Origin: Pseudomonadota bacterium
GTDB taxonomy: Bacteria > Pseudomonadota > Gammaproteobacteria > Burkholderiales > Methylophilaceae
Reading direction: 5' to 3'
DNA length: 35,164 nt
Assembly: GCA_027621535.1 (NCBI GenBank)
Contig: JAQCBB010000010.1
Coordinates: 1 to 35,164, forward strand
Every line of letters starts with the position of its first letter. Within the stretch, counting starts at the first letter, position 1. The notes under the pieces were generated by a model. That model saw only the letters and a program-made list of their open reading frames with translations. It was not told where the DNA came from and ran no database searches. The position numbers and the translations under genes were made by a program. Shown one piece after another: positions 24,317 through 31,563 of this stretch.

Positions 24317-27300
24317 GTGTCATCAATAATTAAATTTTCAATAAAATATGCTGGTGTTATTATTGGGCTAGCGCTGATTATCGTGGTGTATGGAATTGTT
24401 CAAATTAAAAACAGCCCATTAAATGTATTCCCGGAGTTTTCACCAACACAGGTTGTAATCCAAACAGAATCGCCTGGGTTTTCATCAGATTTAGTTGAAA
24501 AGTTAGTCACACGACCAATTGAGGTAATGGTATCAGGAACAATTGGCATTAAACAAATTCGCTCCCAATCCATTCCAGGTCTTTCTGTGGTTACTGTCAT
24601 CTTTAACGAAGATACTAATATTTACTTAAATCGACAATCCATTACAGAAAAACTCTCAACTTTAACCAATATTTTACCCACAAATATTATTCCAAAAATT
24701 ACACCACTCACGTCATCAGCATCAAGTGTTTTGGGAATTGGTTTAACCTCAGAAACAAAAAATGAAATTGAGCTTCGCTCATTTGCTGACAACGTAGTCA
24801 TCCCCCATTTAATGAGTGTTGAAGGAGTGGCTGATGTAAATCGCTTTGGGGGCAAGGTAAGGCAGTATCAAATAAAAACAATACCAAAAAAATTAATAGA
24901 AAATAATATCAGTTTTCAAGATATCATTTTGGCAGCTCAAAAATCTTCTGCGGTTAGGGCTGGAGGTTTTATCCAAAATCAAAATCAAAGAATTATTATT
25001 AACACCGAGGGTCAAGCCTTGACCATAGATGAGTTAAAGCAAACCACCCTGATAAACCCACAAGGAAAACTTCTTCGATTAAAAGATGTGGCTAATATTG
25101 AAGATGGCTTTGCTCCTTCAATCAGTAGTGCATCAATTAATGGAAAAATTGGCGTATATCTGTCTATTCAAGGCCAGCTTGGTTCGGATACTTTCGGACT
25201 TACAAAAAATCTTGAAAAATCGATTCAATCACTTCTTCCGGTTTCTGATAAAGAACAAATAAAAATTCACACGGAGCTATTTAAACCCGCTAACTTTATC
25301 GATGCATCGATCAAAGGTTTAAGGATAGATATTATTATTGGAGCTATATTAGTAATTGCAATTTTATATTTATTTCTTTTCAATTTCAGAACTGCTTTTA
25401 TTTCTGCTGTTGCTATCCCCTTATCGCTTCTGTCGGCTATTAGCATTATGAGTCATATGAACTTGGGTTTAAACGTTATGGTTTTGAGTGGTTTAGCCAT
25501 AGCCCTTGGTGAAGTTGTCGATGATGCAATTATTGATGTAGAAAATATTTTTCGAAGATTAAGAGAAAACAAAACGCTTTCCAATAAAAAACCCTTATAC
25601 CAAGTTGTTTTTGAATCATCTATGGAGGTCAGAAAATCCGTTGTTTATGCAACATTAATTATCGTGATTGTTTTTCTTCCGCTGTTGTCTCTCTCGGGAG
25701 TTGCTGGAAAGTTATTTGGACCACTAGGTATAGCTTATATTTTATCGATCCTTGCATCCTTGGTAGTTGCTCTAACAGTTACACCAGCTTTAAGCTTTAT
25801 ATTATTAGCAAAAAATGAAAATTTAAATACAAACGATTCACCAGTGATTCAGTCTCTTAAAAAAAATTATCGCAAAGTATTATTAAAAATCGAATCTCGT
25901 TCGAAATTAATACTTACATTTTCTTTTTTTGTAATTATATTTGGTCTGTCTTTTATCCCTTTATTCAAAACCCATTTCATTCCTCCGTTGAATGAAGGCC
26001 ACTATATTATGCACATGACGGCTTATCCAGGAACGTCTGAACAAGAATCTTTGCGGATAGGTAATCTGGTTTCAAGTCAAATTCTTAATATTGATGGTGT
26101 TCAATCAGTTGCTCAATGGGTTGGTCGATCCCCATTGGGTGCAGATACATTTGGGACTCATTACAGTGAGTTTGAAATTGAATTATCTAAGAAGTCGGGA
26201 GATAACCAAAGACGAATATTAAAGTCAATTCAAGATATTGTCTATAATAAAGATAATGGCTTTGTTGGTGTAAATTTTGCCATCAATACTTTTTTGACAG
26301 AAAGGATTGAGGAAACTATATCGGGATACAATGCTGCTGTGGTTATTAATTTGTATGGGAAAAATCTTGATTCTCTTGATCAAGACGCAATTAAAGTTGC
26401 TCAACTTCTTGAAAGTATTCCAGGATCGAAAGACATTATGCTCCAATCTCCACCAGGCAATCCTCAGGTGAACATTAAACTCCTCCCAGAACAACTCACA
26501 ATTTTTGGAATTAGTAGAGCCGATGTGCTTGATGTCGTTCGTGCAGCTTATGAAAATCTTCCGGTCGCTCAAGTTTATGAAAGAATGATCCCTATAGATA
26601 TCGCAGTAACAATTGATGATGAATTTAAAGACGACATTGAAGATATAAAAAAATTACCTCTTCATACATCCTCTGGGCAAATGATTACTCTTGAAGATGT
26701 TGCTCAAATTTCACAAATTAGTGGTCGATCAAAAATTCTTCACCAGGGTGGAAAGCGAGTACAAACCATCACTACAAATATTGAAAATTATGATTTAAAT
26801 GACTTTATTAACAACGTTGTTATAGGCTTGAATCAGACACAGCTTGGATCTGGGAACTATTATGAGATCACAGGAGAAGCCCAAGAAAATGCAAAATCAC
26901 GTGAAGACCTAATTGCACATTCTGTCATTGCTATTGCGGGTGTTCTCTTGATGCTCTATATTGCTTTTGGAACTCTAAAAAACTTAAGCCTAACTTTATT
27001 AAACCTTCCTTTTGCATTAATTGGCGGGGTTATTGCTACCTCTATGCATGGAGGCTGGATTTCAATTGGATCATTAGTTGGGTTTGTAACCTTATTTGGC
27101 ATCACACTAAGAAATTCCATTATGCTGATTTCTCACTACCAGCATCTCATTGATCATGAGGGTCATACTTGGAATCTGGAAACATGTATTCAAGGTGCAT
27201 CGGAGAGACTTCCATCAATCCTAATGACAGCTCTTGTTGCTGGTTTAGCCCTATTACCAATTGCAATTGGATCTGGTGAGCCCGGAAAAGAAATTGAAGG

Positions 27301-27421
27301 ACCAATGGCCATGATTATTATTGGTGGATTATTTACCTCGACTATTCTTAATTTACTCATTCTTCCAACAGTCTTATTGCATTACGGAGAATTTAAAAAA
27401 ACAAAATTTTTAAATTTTTAA
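24317..27421 (+). CDS. RND efflux pump, inner-membrane permease (CusA/CzcA-like)
   Basis: A 1034-residue proton-driven exporter with 12 membrane helices in two halves and two large periplasmic loops. The start is GTG at 24317 with GAGG 5 bases before it. N-terminal NVFPEFSPTQVVIQTESPGFSSDLVEKL resembles the heavy-metal (HME) RND branch. TM4 reads ALGEVVDDAIIDVENIFRRL, with the pair D402/D403 placed like AcrB D407/D408 and extra acidic residues E399, D407 and E409. TM10 has R932 in FGITLRNSIMLISHY, at the position of AcrB K940. The substrate is unknown: metal ions, small organics or lipids are all possible. The end overlaps the convergent phhB by 12 bases. Confidence 0.92.
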   Translation: MSSIIKFSIKYAGVIIGLALIIVVYGIVQIKNSPLNVFPEFSPTQVVIQTESPGFSSDLVEKLVTRPIEVMVSGTIGIKQIRSQSIPGLSVVTVIFNEDTNIYLNRQSITEKLSTLTNILPTNIIPKITPLTSSASSVLGIGLTSETKNEIELRSFADNVVIPHLMSVEGVADVNRFGGKVRQYQIKTIPKKLIENNISFQDIILAAQKSSAVRAGGFIQNQNQRIIINTEGQALTIDELKQTTLINPQGKLLRLKDVANIEDGFAPSISSASINGKIGVYLSIQGQLGSDTFGLTKNLEKSIQSLLPVSDKEQIKIHTELFKPANFIDASIKGLRIDIIIGAILVIAILYLFLFNFRTAFISAVAIPLSLLSAISIMSHMNLGLNVMVLSGLAIALGEVVDDAIIDVENIFRRLRENKTLSNKKPLYQVVFESSMEVRKSVVYATLIIVIVFLPLLSLSGVAGKLFGPLGIAYILSILASLVVALTVTPALSFILLAKNENLNTNDSPVIQSLKKNYRKVLLKIESRSKLILTFSFFVIIFGLSFIPLFKTHFIPPLNEGHYIMHMTAYPGTSEQESLRIGNLVSSQILNIDGVQSVAQWVGRSPLGADTFGTHYSEFEIELSKKSGDNQRRILKSIQDIVYNKDNGFVGVNFAINTFLTERIEETISGYNAAVVINLYGKNLDSLDQDAIKVAQLLESIPGSKDIMLQSPPGNPQVNIKLLPEQLTIFGISRADVLDVVRAAYENLPVAQVYERMIPIDIAVTIDDEFKDDIEDIKKLPLHTSSGQMITLEDVAQISQISGRSKILHQGGKRVQTITTNIENYDLNDFINNVVIGLNQTQLGSGNYYEITGEAQENAKSREDLIAHSVIAIAGVLLMLYIAFGTLKNLSLTLLNLPFALIGGVIATSMHGGWISIGSLVGFVTLFGITLRNSIMLISHYQHLIDHEGHTWNLETCIQGASERLPSILMTALVAGLALLPIAIGSGEPGKEIEGPMAMIIIGGLFTSTILNLLILPTVLLHYGEFKKTKFLNF

Positions 27422-27685
27422 TGCGTCTATTTGCTGAGCTAAATTAATATCTTTTATCGACAATCCCCCAACATCATGAGTAGAGCAACTAATTTTTACT
27501 TTGTTGTATTGAATTAAAATGTCCGGATGGTGGTCCAGGTCTTCTGCTAATGATGCAACTTTAATGGTAAATTCAATACTTTTATCAAATGATTGAAACT
27601 CAAATGTTTTATAAATTAACTTAGCCTCAGTCACCCAGGTTGGTAACTGCTCCTTAGCCTTATTAATTATCTCTTCCGCCATCAT
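27410..27685 (-). CDS. phhB: Pterin-4a-carbinolamine dehydratase (PhhB/PCD family)
   Basis: A 91-residue protein (MMAEEIINKAKEQLPTWV onward) with the family core AEDLDHHPDILIQYNKVKISCSTHDVGG and the C-terminal LAQQID. PCD recycles 4a-hydroxytetrahydropterin, normally with aromatic amino-acid hydroxylases; no hydroxylase is present here and the role may be in pterin or molybdopterin metabolism. I chose the start at 27685 (or 27682) because AGGAG at 27695-27691 lies 5-8 bases before it. A longer reading up to 27784 would add 33 unusual hydrophobic residues lying wholly inside pabB. It overlaps pabB by 23 bases and the RND pump by 12. Confidence 0.88.
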   Translation of the reverse strand: MMAEEIINKAKEQLPTWVTEAKLIYKTFEFQSFDKSIEFTIKVASLAEDLDHHPDILIQYNKVKISCSTHDVGGLSIKDINLAQQIDALKI

Positions 27686-29051
27686 TAGGTCTCCTAAAAA
27701 AAGTAATAACATTTTCAATATTAGCAGCTTTATCTTGAATCTCTTGAAATTCACTTTGAGCTGATGATCCACCGGTAATACCACCGCCAGAAAAATAATT
27801 TAAGTTTCCATTTTTTGCGACCAAAGTACGGATTGCAATATTTGAATTCATTGAACCTGAAAAACTTAAATAAAAAATTGAGCCGCAATAAACCTCGCGA
27901 GCAAATTCCTCAAGCTCGTTAATGATTTCCATTGATCTTTGTTTTGGAGCCCCTGTAATTGAACCTCCTGGAAATGCATCGCAATATGCCATCCATGCTG
28001 AAATATTACTTTTCAGTTTTCCTTCGATTGAGCTCACTAAGTGATGAACATTTGGGTAGCTTTCTAAAGCAAACAAATCTTTTACTTGGACCGATCCAAT
28101 TTCACAATTTTTACCCAAATCATTACGAATTAAATCTACAATCATTAAATTTTCGGCTTTATCTTTTTCACTAGAAGCTAGCTTCACTTTTAATGCTTCA
28201 TCAGATTTTTCATCCTTTCCACGAGGCATGGTTCCTTTGATTGGCCTAGAAACAATTATCTTGTCTTTAATGGAAATAAATTGCTCTGGTGACCCCGAAA
28301 TAATTGAAAAATCTTCAAAACTTACATAAGCCATGTAAGACGATTGATTGATTTTTCTAAATTGCTTATAAAAAATCCAAGGGTCTCCGCTGTAATTAAC
28401 CGAAAACTTTGCAGCAAGATTCACCTGATACACATCACCATTTACAATGTAATCTTGAATTTTATTAAACTTTTTACAGTATTCTTTAAAATCTTCTTGA
28501 GGCTCAAGATTGCCTTCTATATTAAATTTAGCCTGCGCTTTCTTAGGCTGGTTTAAATCATGCAGTAATTTTTGGTAATAATTTTCAGCAAAAATCTTAT
28601 CCTCATGGCTTATTAAATAAGCCTGCTCTTCATAATGATCAATAAGAATTACAGTTTTATAAGCATTCGCACTGGCAACAGGTACAGATAAAAATTTATC
28701 GAAAGAGTGATTAAACTCATAAGCTAGATAACCAATAAAACCGCCCTCAAAAGGGAACTCACTATCAGTTGTAAAAGTTTTCTTAAAATCCTCGGACATG
28801 ATATCAACAATAGACATAAATGACTCATCGGATAAAAAATCTACACCCTCTTTTTGGATAGAAGTCTTTGTACCGAGATCTCTCAATTTAATAAATGGAT
28901 TACTGCAGATAATGTCATACCGATTTATCTGATTATTTTTTTTTTCGCTAAAACAGCTATCGAGAAACATCGGGGCATCATCAAATCTGAGACAATCAAA
29001 CCAAACTGATGAGTCTTTGAAATAAGGTAGATTGAAAGTGTGCATATACAT
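27663..29051 (-). CDS. pabB: Aminodeoxychorismate synthase component I
   Basis: Converts chorismate and ammonia to 4-amino-4-deoxychorismate for folate synthesis. The 462-residue protein has the chorismate-binding domain in its C-terminal half. The decisive mark is K272 in SRPIKGTMPRG: a Lys here marks PabB, while TrpE-type anthranilate synthases have Ala. Other conserved parts are KDKAENLMIVDLIRNDLG, VHHLVSSIEG, PGGSITGAPKQRSMEIINELE and GGGITGGSSAQSEFQE. No PabA or PabC is in the window. Start codons at 29051 and 29045 are both possible. The gene is separated from phi by a strong terminator and runs into phhB, pairing two pterin/folate functions. Confidence 0.94.
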   Translation of the reverse strand: MYMHTFNLPYFKDSSVWFDCLRFDDAPMFLDSCFSEKKNNQINRYDIICSNPFIKLRDLGTKTSIQKEGVDFLSDESFMSIVDIMSEDFKKTFTTDSEFPFEGGFIGYLAYEFNHSFDKFLSVPVASANAYKTVILIDHYEEQAYLISHEDKIFAENYYQKLLHDLNQPKKAQAKFNIEGNLEPQEDFKEYCKKFNKIQDYIVNGDVYQVNLAAKFSVNYSGDPWIFYKQFRKINQSSYMAYVSFEDFSIISGSPEQFISIKDKIIVSRPIKGTMPRGKDEKSDEALKVKLASSEKDKAENLMIVDLIRNDLGKNCEIGSVQVKDLFALESYPNVHHLVSSIEGKLKSNISAWMAYCDAFPGGSITGAPKQRSMEIINELEEFAREVYCGSIFYLSFSGSMNSNIAIRTLVAKNGNLNYFSGGGITGGSSAQSEFQEIQDKAANIENVITFFRRPNDGGRDN

Positions 29052-29062
29052 TAATTCTAAAC

Positions 29063-29089
29063 AAAAAAGGGAGCAAACGCTCCCTTTTT
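29063..29089. terminator. Bidirectional intrinsic terminator after phi
   Basis: The stem GGGAGC-AAAC-GCTCCC (29069-29084) is flanked by six A on one side (29063-29068) and five T on the other (29085-29089), so it reads as a hairpin plus U-tract on both strands. It is placed 17 bases after the phi stop on the minus strand, and separates phi from pabB. Confidence 0.88.
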
Positions 29090-29106
29090 CATCGATTGAG
29101 TCTACA

Positions 29107-29646
29107 TTATTCTAAGTTAGCATGAATCGCTCTCATTCCGTCCTCAGTCAACCCTTTATCAAAATAAATTTCAGCAATGACCGCCTCTAGATAGACGAGA
29201 GTGGATAATTCAAAGACGGAGCCCATAGGCATACCTTCTGTATAAATGGAATAACTGTCATCGTTGCCAATTTGTACAACTAAATCAGCAAGATCTGCCA
29301 TCGCAGAACTTGTTTTTTGGGATATCACAGCAATTTTTCCGCCTTTTGATTTGGCTGTCTCAAGAATAGGCATGAGTGTTTTTGTTCCACCAGATCCGGA
29401 GATAATCACTAATAAATCGCCATCTTTTAAAGCTGGTGTTACAACTTCACCAACCATATTCACTTGGTATCCAGAATGGACTAATCGCATTGCAAAAAAA
29501 CGAGAAACTAGGCCTGAGCGACCTGCTCCTCCAACAAAAATTCTTCCTGCTCCATCCACAAGAGATTTTAGCTTTGCGGCATTGCTTTTATCAGTTTCTG
29601 ATAATACTGTGGTTAATCTATCTAAAATTAGTTTTTGTGTTTCCAT
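29107..29646 (-). CDS. phi: 6-phospho-3-hexuloisomerase (RuMP pathway)
   Basis: Isomerises hexulose-6-phosphate to fructose-6-phosphate, the second step of formaldehyde fixation in the ribulose monophosphate cycle. The 179-residue single SIS-domain protein has VGGAGRSGLVSRFFAMRLVHSGY (sugar-phosphate binding) and IISGSGGTKTLMPILETAK (second phosphate loop). A C-terminal helix region contains the conserved YTEGMPMGSVFELSTLVYLE and a final His (AIHANLE). Length and motifs match HxlB/RmpB proteins. It is downstream of hps with a 98-base gap that carries a terminator, so it is probably expressed at a lower level than hps or by read-through. Confidence 0.95.
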   Translation of the reverse strand: METQKLILDRLTTVLSETDKSNAAKLKSLVDGAGRIFVGGAGRSGLVSRFFAMRLVHSGYQVNMVGEVVTPALKDGDLLVIISGSGGTKTLMPILETAKSKGGKIAVISQKTSSAMADLADLVVQIGNDDSYSIYTEGMPMGSVFELSTLVYLEAVIAEIYFDKGLTEDGMRAIHANLE

Positions 29647-29688
29647 TAAATTTCCTTAAATATCCAAATCGTAAAATCAAATCATACC

Positions 29689-29720
29689 AAAAAAAAACCC
29701 GACCAGAGCCGGGATTTTTT
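29689..29720. terminator. Intrinsic terminator / attenuator between hps and phi
   Basis: On the minus strand the hairpin CCCGG-CTCTGG-TCGGG (29713-29698, one G-U pair) is followed by nine T (29697-29689), right behind the hps stop at 29745. Six T on the plus side (29715-29720) make it partly bidirectional. The stem is short (4-5 bp), so partial read-through into phi is likely. Confidence 0.7.
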
Positions 29721-29744
29721 AAAAAAACTTGATCGACTAATTAA

Positions 29745-30374
29745 TTAGTGAGCGATGTCAGTAATTTCTTTTGCAGCAGCAGCTGGATCAGCAGCACCGT
29801 AAATTGCAGCACCCGCAACAATAATTGAAGCGCCAGCATCTTTAACTTGCTGTGTTGTAGCAGCTTTAACACCGCCAGCAACAGAAATTTTAGCACCAGT
29901 GTTTAATGCAGCAATTGCAGCTAAGTCAGCAAATGGAGTATGGCCAGCAGCTTGGGCATCAAGACCTGTATGAACACCAATAATTTGAGCGCCAGCAGCA
30001 ACAGCTTCTTTTGTTAAAGATTCTTTATCAGCAACGTTGATCATGTCAACTTGAACTTCTTTACCATATTTCTTAGCTGCAGCAATAACGCCTTTAATAG
30101 TGGCAATACCTGAAGCACCTAGAACTGTACAGATGTCAGCACCAGCTTTGTAAAATGGCTCAGATTCGTATTCGCCAGCATCCATTGTTTTAAGGTCAAC
30201 TAAGATTAAGTTGTTTGGGAACTTAGCTCTTAAAGTTTCTAATAACTTGATACCATTGTGCTTAATGCATGGTGTGCCAATTTCTAATATGTCTACATTC
30301 GCAGCAACTTTTTCAGCTAAAGCAACAGTTGCGTCGAAATCTAATGAATCTAATGCGACTTGTGTTAGTGCCAT
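29745..30374 (-). CDS. hps: 3-hexulose-6-phosphate synthase (RuMP pathway)
   Basis: Condenses formaldehyde with ribulose-5-phosphate to give D-arabino-3-hexulose-6-phosphate, the key formaldehyde-fixing step of RuMP methylotrophs. The 209-residue barrel of the OMP-decarboxylase superfamily shows the DxKxxD metal-binding motif in LILVDLKTMDAGEYE. EIGTPCIKHNGIKLLETL, DMINVADKE, IIGVHTGLDAQAAGHTPFADL and the phosphate-loop ISVAGGVKAATTQQVKDAGASIIVAGAAIYG are also present. The coding sequence is rich in GCA/GCT alanine codons and less AT-biased than neighbours, as expected for a very abundant protein. GGGAG lies 9 bases before the ATG. It has its own strong promoter and a terminator directly behind. 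Confidence 0.97.
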   Translation of the reverse strand: MALTQVALDSLDFDATVALAEKVAANVDILEIGTPCIKHNGIKLLETLRAKFPNNLILVDLKTMDAGEYESEPFYKAGADICTVLGASGIATIKGVIAAAKKYGKEVQVDMINVADKESLTKEAVAAGAQIIGVHTGLDAQAAGHTPFADLAAIAALNTGAKISVAGGVKAATTQQVKDAGASIIVAGAAIYGAADPAAAAKEITDIAH

Positions 30375-30445
30375 CGTTAATATCTCCCGATAAATAAAAT
30401 TAAAAAAATAAGTCTTTACTACCTATTTCGTGTTTGAATCGGAAT

Positions 30446-30472
30446 ATTATAGGTAGATAGATCCCGTGTCAA
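30446..30472 (-). promoter_or_regulatory. Strong sigma-70 promoter of hps
   Basis: On the minus strand perfect TTGACA (30472-30467) and perfect TATAAT (30451-30446) are separated by 15 bases. This is shorter than the ideal 17, but both hexamers are exact; TAATAT, 2 bases further on, gives spacing 17. Transcription would begin near 30439, giving a leader of about 65 bases before the hps ATG. It lies in the spacer between tal and hps. Confidence 0.75.
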
Positions 30473-30489
30473 TGCAAAATCAACCTCAC

Positions 30490-31440
30490 CTAAAGTTTCT
30501 CGGCAAGGGCTTTTTCAAGTTTATTTTGATCAATCACAAAATTTCGGATACCTTCAGCCAATTTCTCAGTTGCCATAGCATCTTCATTATGATCAAATCT
30601 AAATTGATCTTCTTCTAATTTTGCTGGTTTGTCTGTTTTAGCACCGTTATCAACCAATTTTTTCTCAAGCTTGCCTTCTGTATTTTCAAGTTCTGTTAGA
30701 AGTCCAGGAGCAATAGTTAATCGGTCACAGCCAGCTAACTCAGTAATTTCTCCAATATTTCTAAATGATGCACCCATAACAACGGTATTAAAACCACGTT
30801 CCTTGTACCAGTTATAAATCGTTGTCACTGATTTCACACCTGGATCATCATGTGGAGCATATTCCTGGCCAGTTTTGGCTTTGTACCAATCCATAATCCG
30901 GCCAACAAAAGGAGAAATAAGGAATACACCAGCTTCTGCACAAGCACGGGCTTGAGCAAAGCTAAATAATAAGGTCAAATTACAATTAATCCCCTCTTTT
31001 TCTAAAATCTCACCCGCTTTAATACCTTCCCATGTAGAAGCTAGCTTAATCAAAACACGGTCATTTGAAACACCGGCATCGTTATATAACTTAATAAGCT
31101 TTTTGCCTTTTTGGACCATCTTATCAATATTGAATGATAGGCTTGCATCAACCTCAGTTGATATTCTTCCAGGAATGTGGTTTAAAATTTCAAGACCAAC
31201 TGCGACTGCAAGTTTATCTGCAGCATTTTCGATTTGCTGTTCTTTTGATCCCCCTTGGACTTTGGCATATGCGATAGCCTCTTCAATCATTGACTCACAC
31301 TGTGGCAATTGGCTTGCTTTCAATAAAAGTGATGGGTTTGTTGTTGCATCGACTGGCTTGAGGGTTTTAATTGCATCCACCTCTCCCGTGTCGGCAACGA
31401 TGGTTGTCATTGATTTTAATTGTTCTAATAAAGATGCCAT
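30490..31440 (-). CDS. tal: Transaldolase (TalB type)
   Basis: Transfers a dihydroxyacetone unit between sugar phosphates; in RuMP methylotrophs it helps regenerate ribulose-5-phosphate. The 316-residue protein has the Schiff-base Lys K132 in [12 protein letters not shown], the same number as E. coli Tal[14 protein letters not shown] at the start, [19 protein letters not shown]-type phosphate region ([16 protein letters not shown]), [19 protein letters not shown] and [14 protein letters not shown] also fit. GGAG lies a few bases before the ATG. It is the first gene of the tal-hps-phi group; hps has its own promoter, so the group is not one simple operon. Confidence 0.97.
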   Translation of the reverse strand: MASLLEQLKSMTTIVADTGEVDAIKTLKPVDATTNPSLLLKASQLPQCESMIEEAIAYAKVQGGSKEQQIENAADKLAVAVGLEILNHIPGRISTEVDASLSFNIDKMVQKGKKLIKLYNDAGVSNDRVLIKLASTWEGIKAGEILEKEGINCNLTLLFSFAQARACAEAGVFLISPFVGRIMDWYKAKTGQEYAPHDDPGVKSVTTIYNWYKERGFNTVVMGASFRNIGEITELAGCDRLTIAPGLLTELENTEGKLEKKLVDNGAKTDKPAKLEEDQFRFDHNEDAMATEKLAEGIRNFVIDQNKLEKALAEKL

Positions 31441-31563
31441 TGTTTTCTCCGTATGATTATTTTTGATCTTGAACTTAATGTATTACTTTTTAAAAAAAGT
31501 TGTTTTTGACTAATTAATTAAGAGACCAATTTTAGCAATATCCACAAAAGTCTGCAAATAATA

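Noticed and set aside
27686-27784. A longer phhB start giving 33 extra residues (MVLPVDHQLKVNFKRF...)
   Set aside because: The extra part lies wholly inside pabB, does not fit the PCD family length, and a clear AGGAG precedes the inner start.
29264-29732. Two overlapping plus-strand frames of 98 and 131 codons opposite phi
   Set aside because: They are antisense shadows of phi, have no domain resemblance or ribosome site, and one runs through the hps-phi terminator.
29735-31520. The 13-mer GACTAATTAATTA occurs at 29735-29747 and 31508-31520, near hps and tal
   Set aside because: It is a low-complexity TAAT-rich word in an AT-rich genome, one copy overlaps the hps stop codon, and no third copy or paired structure supports a function.
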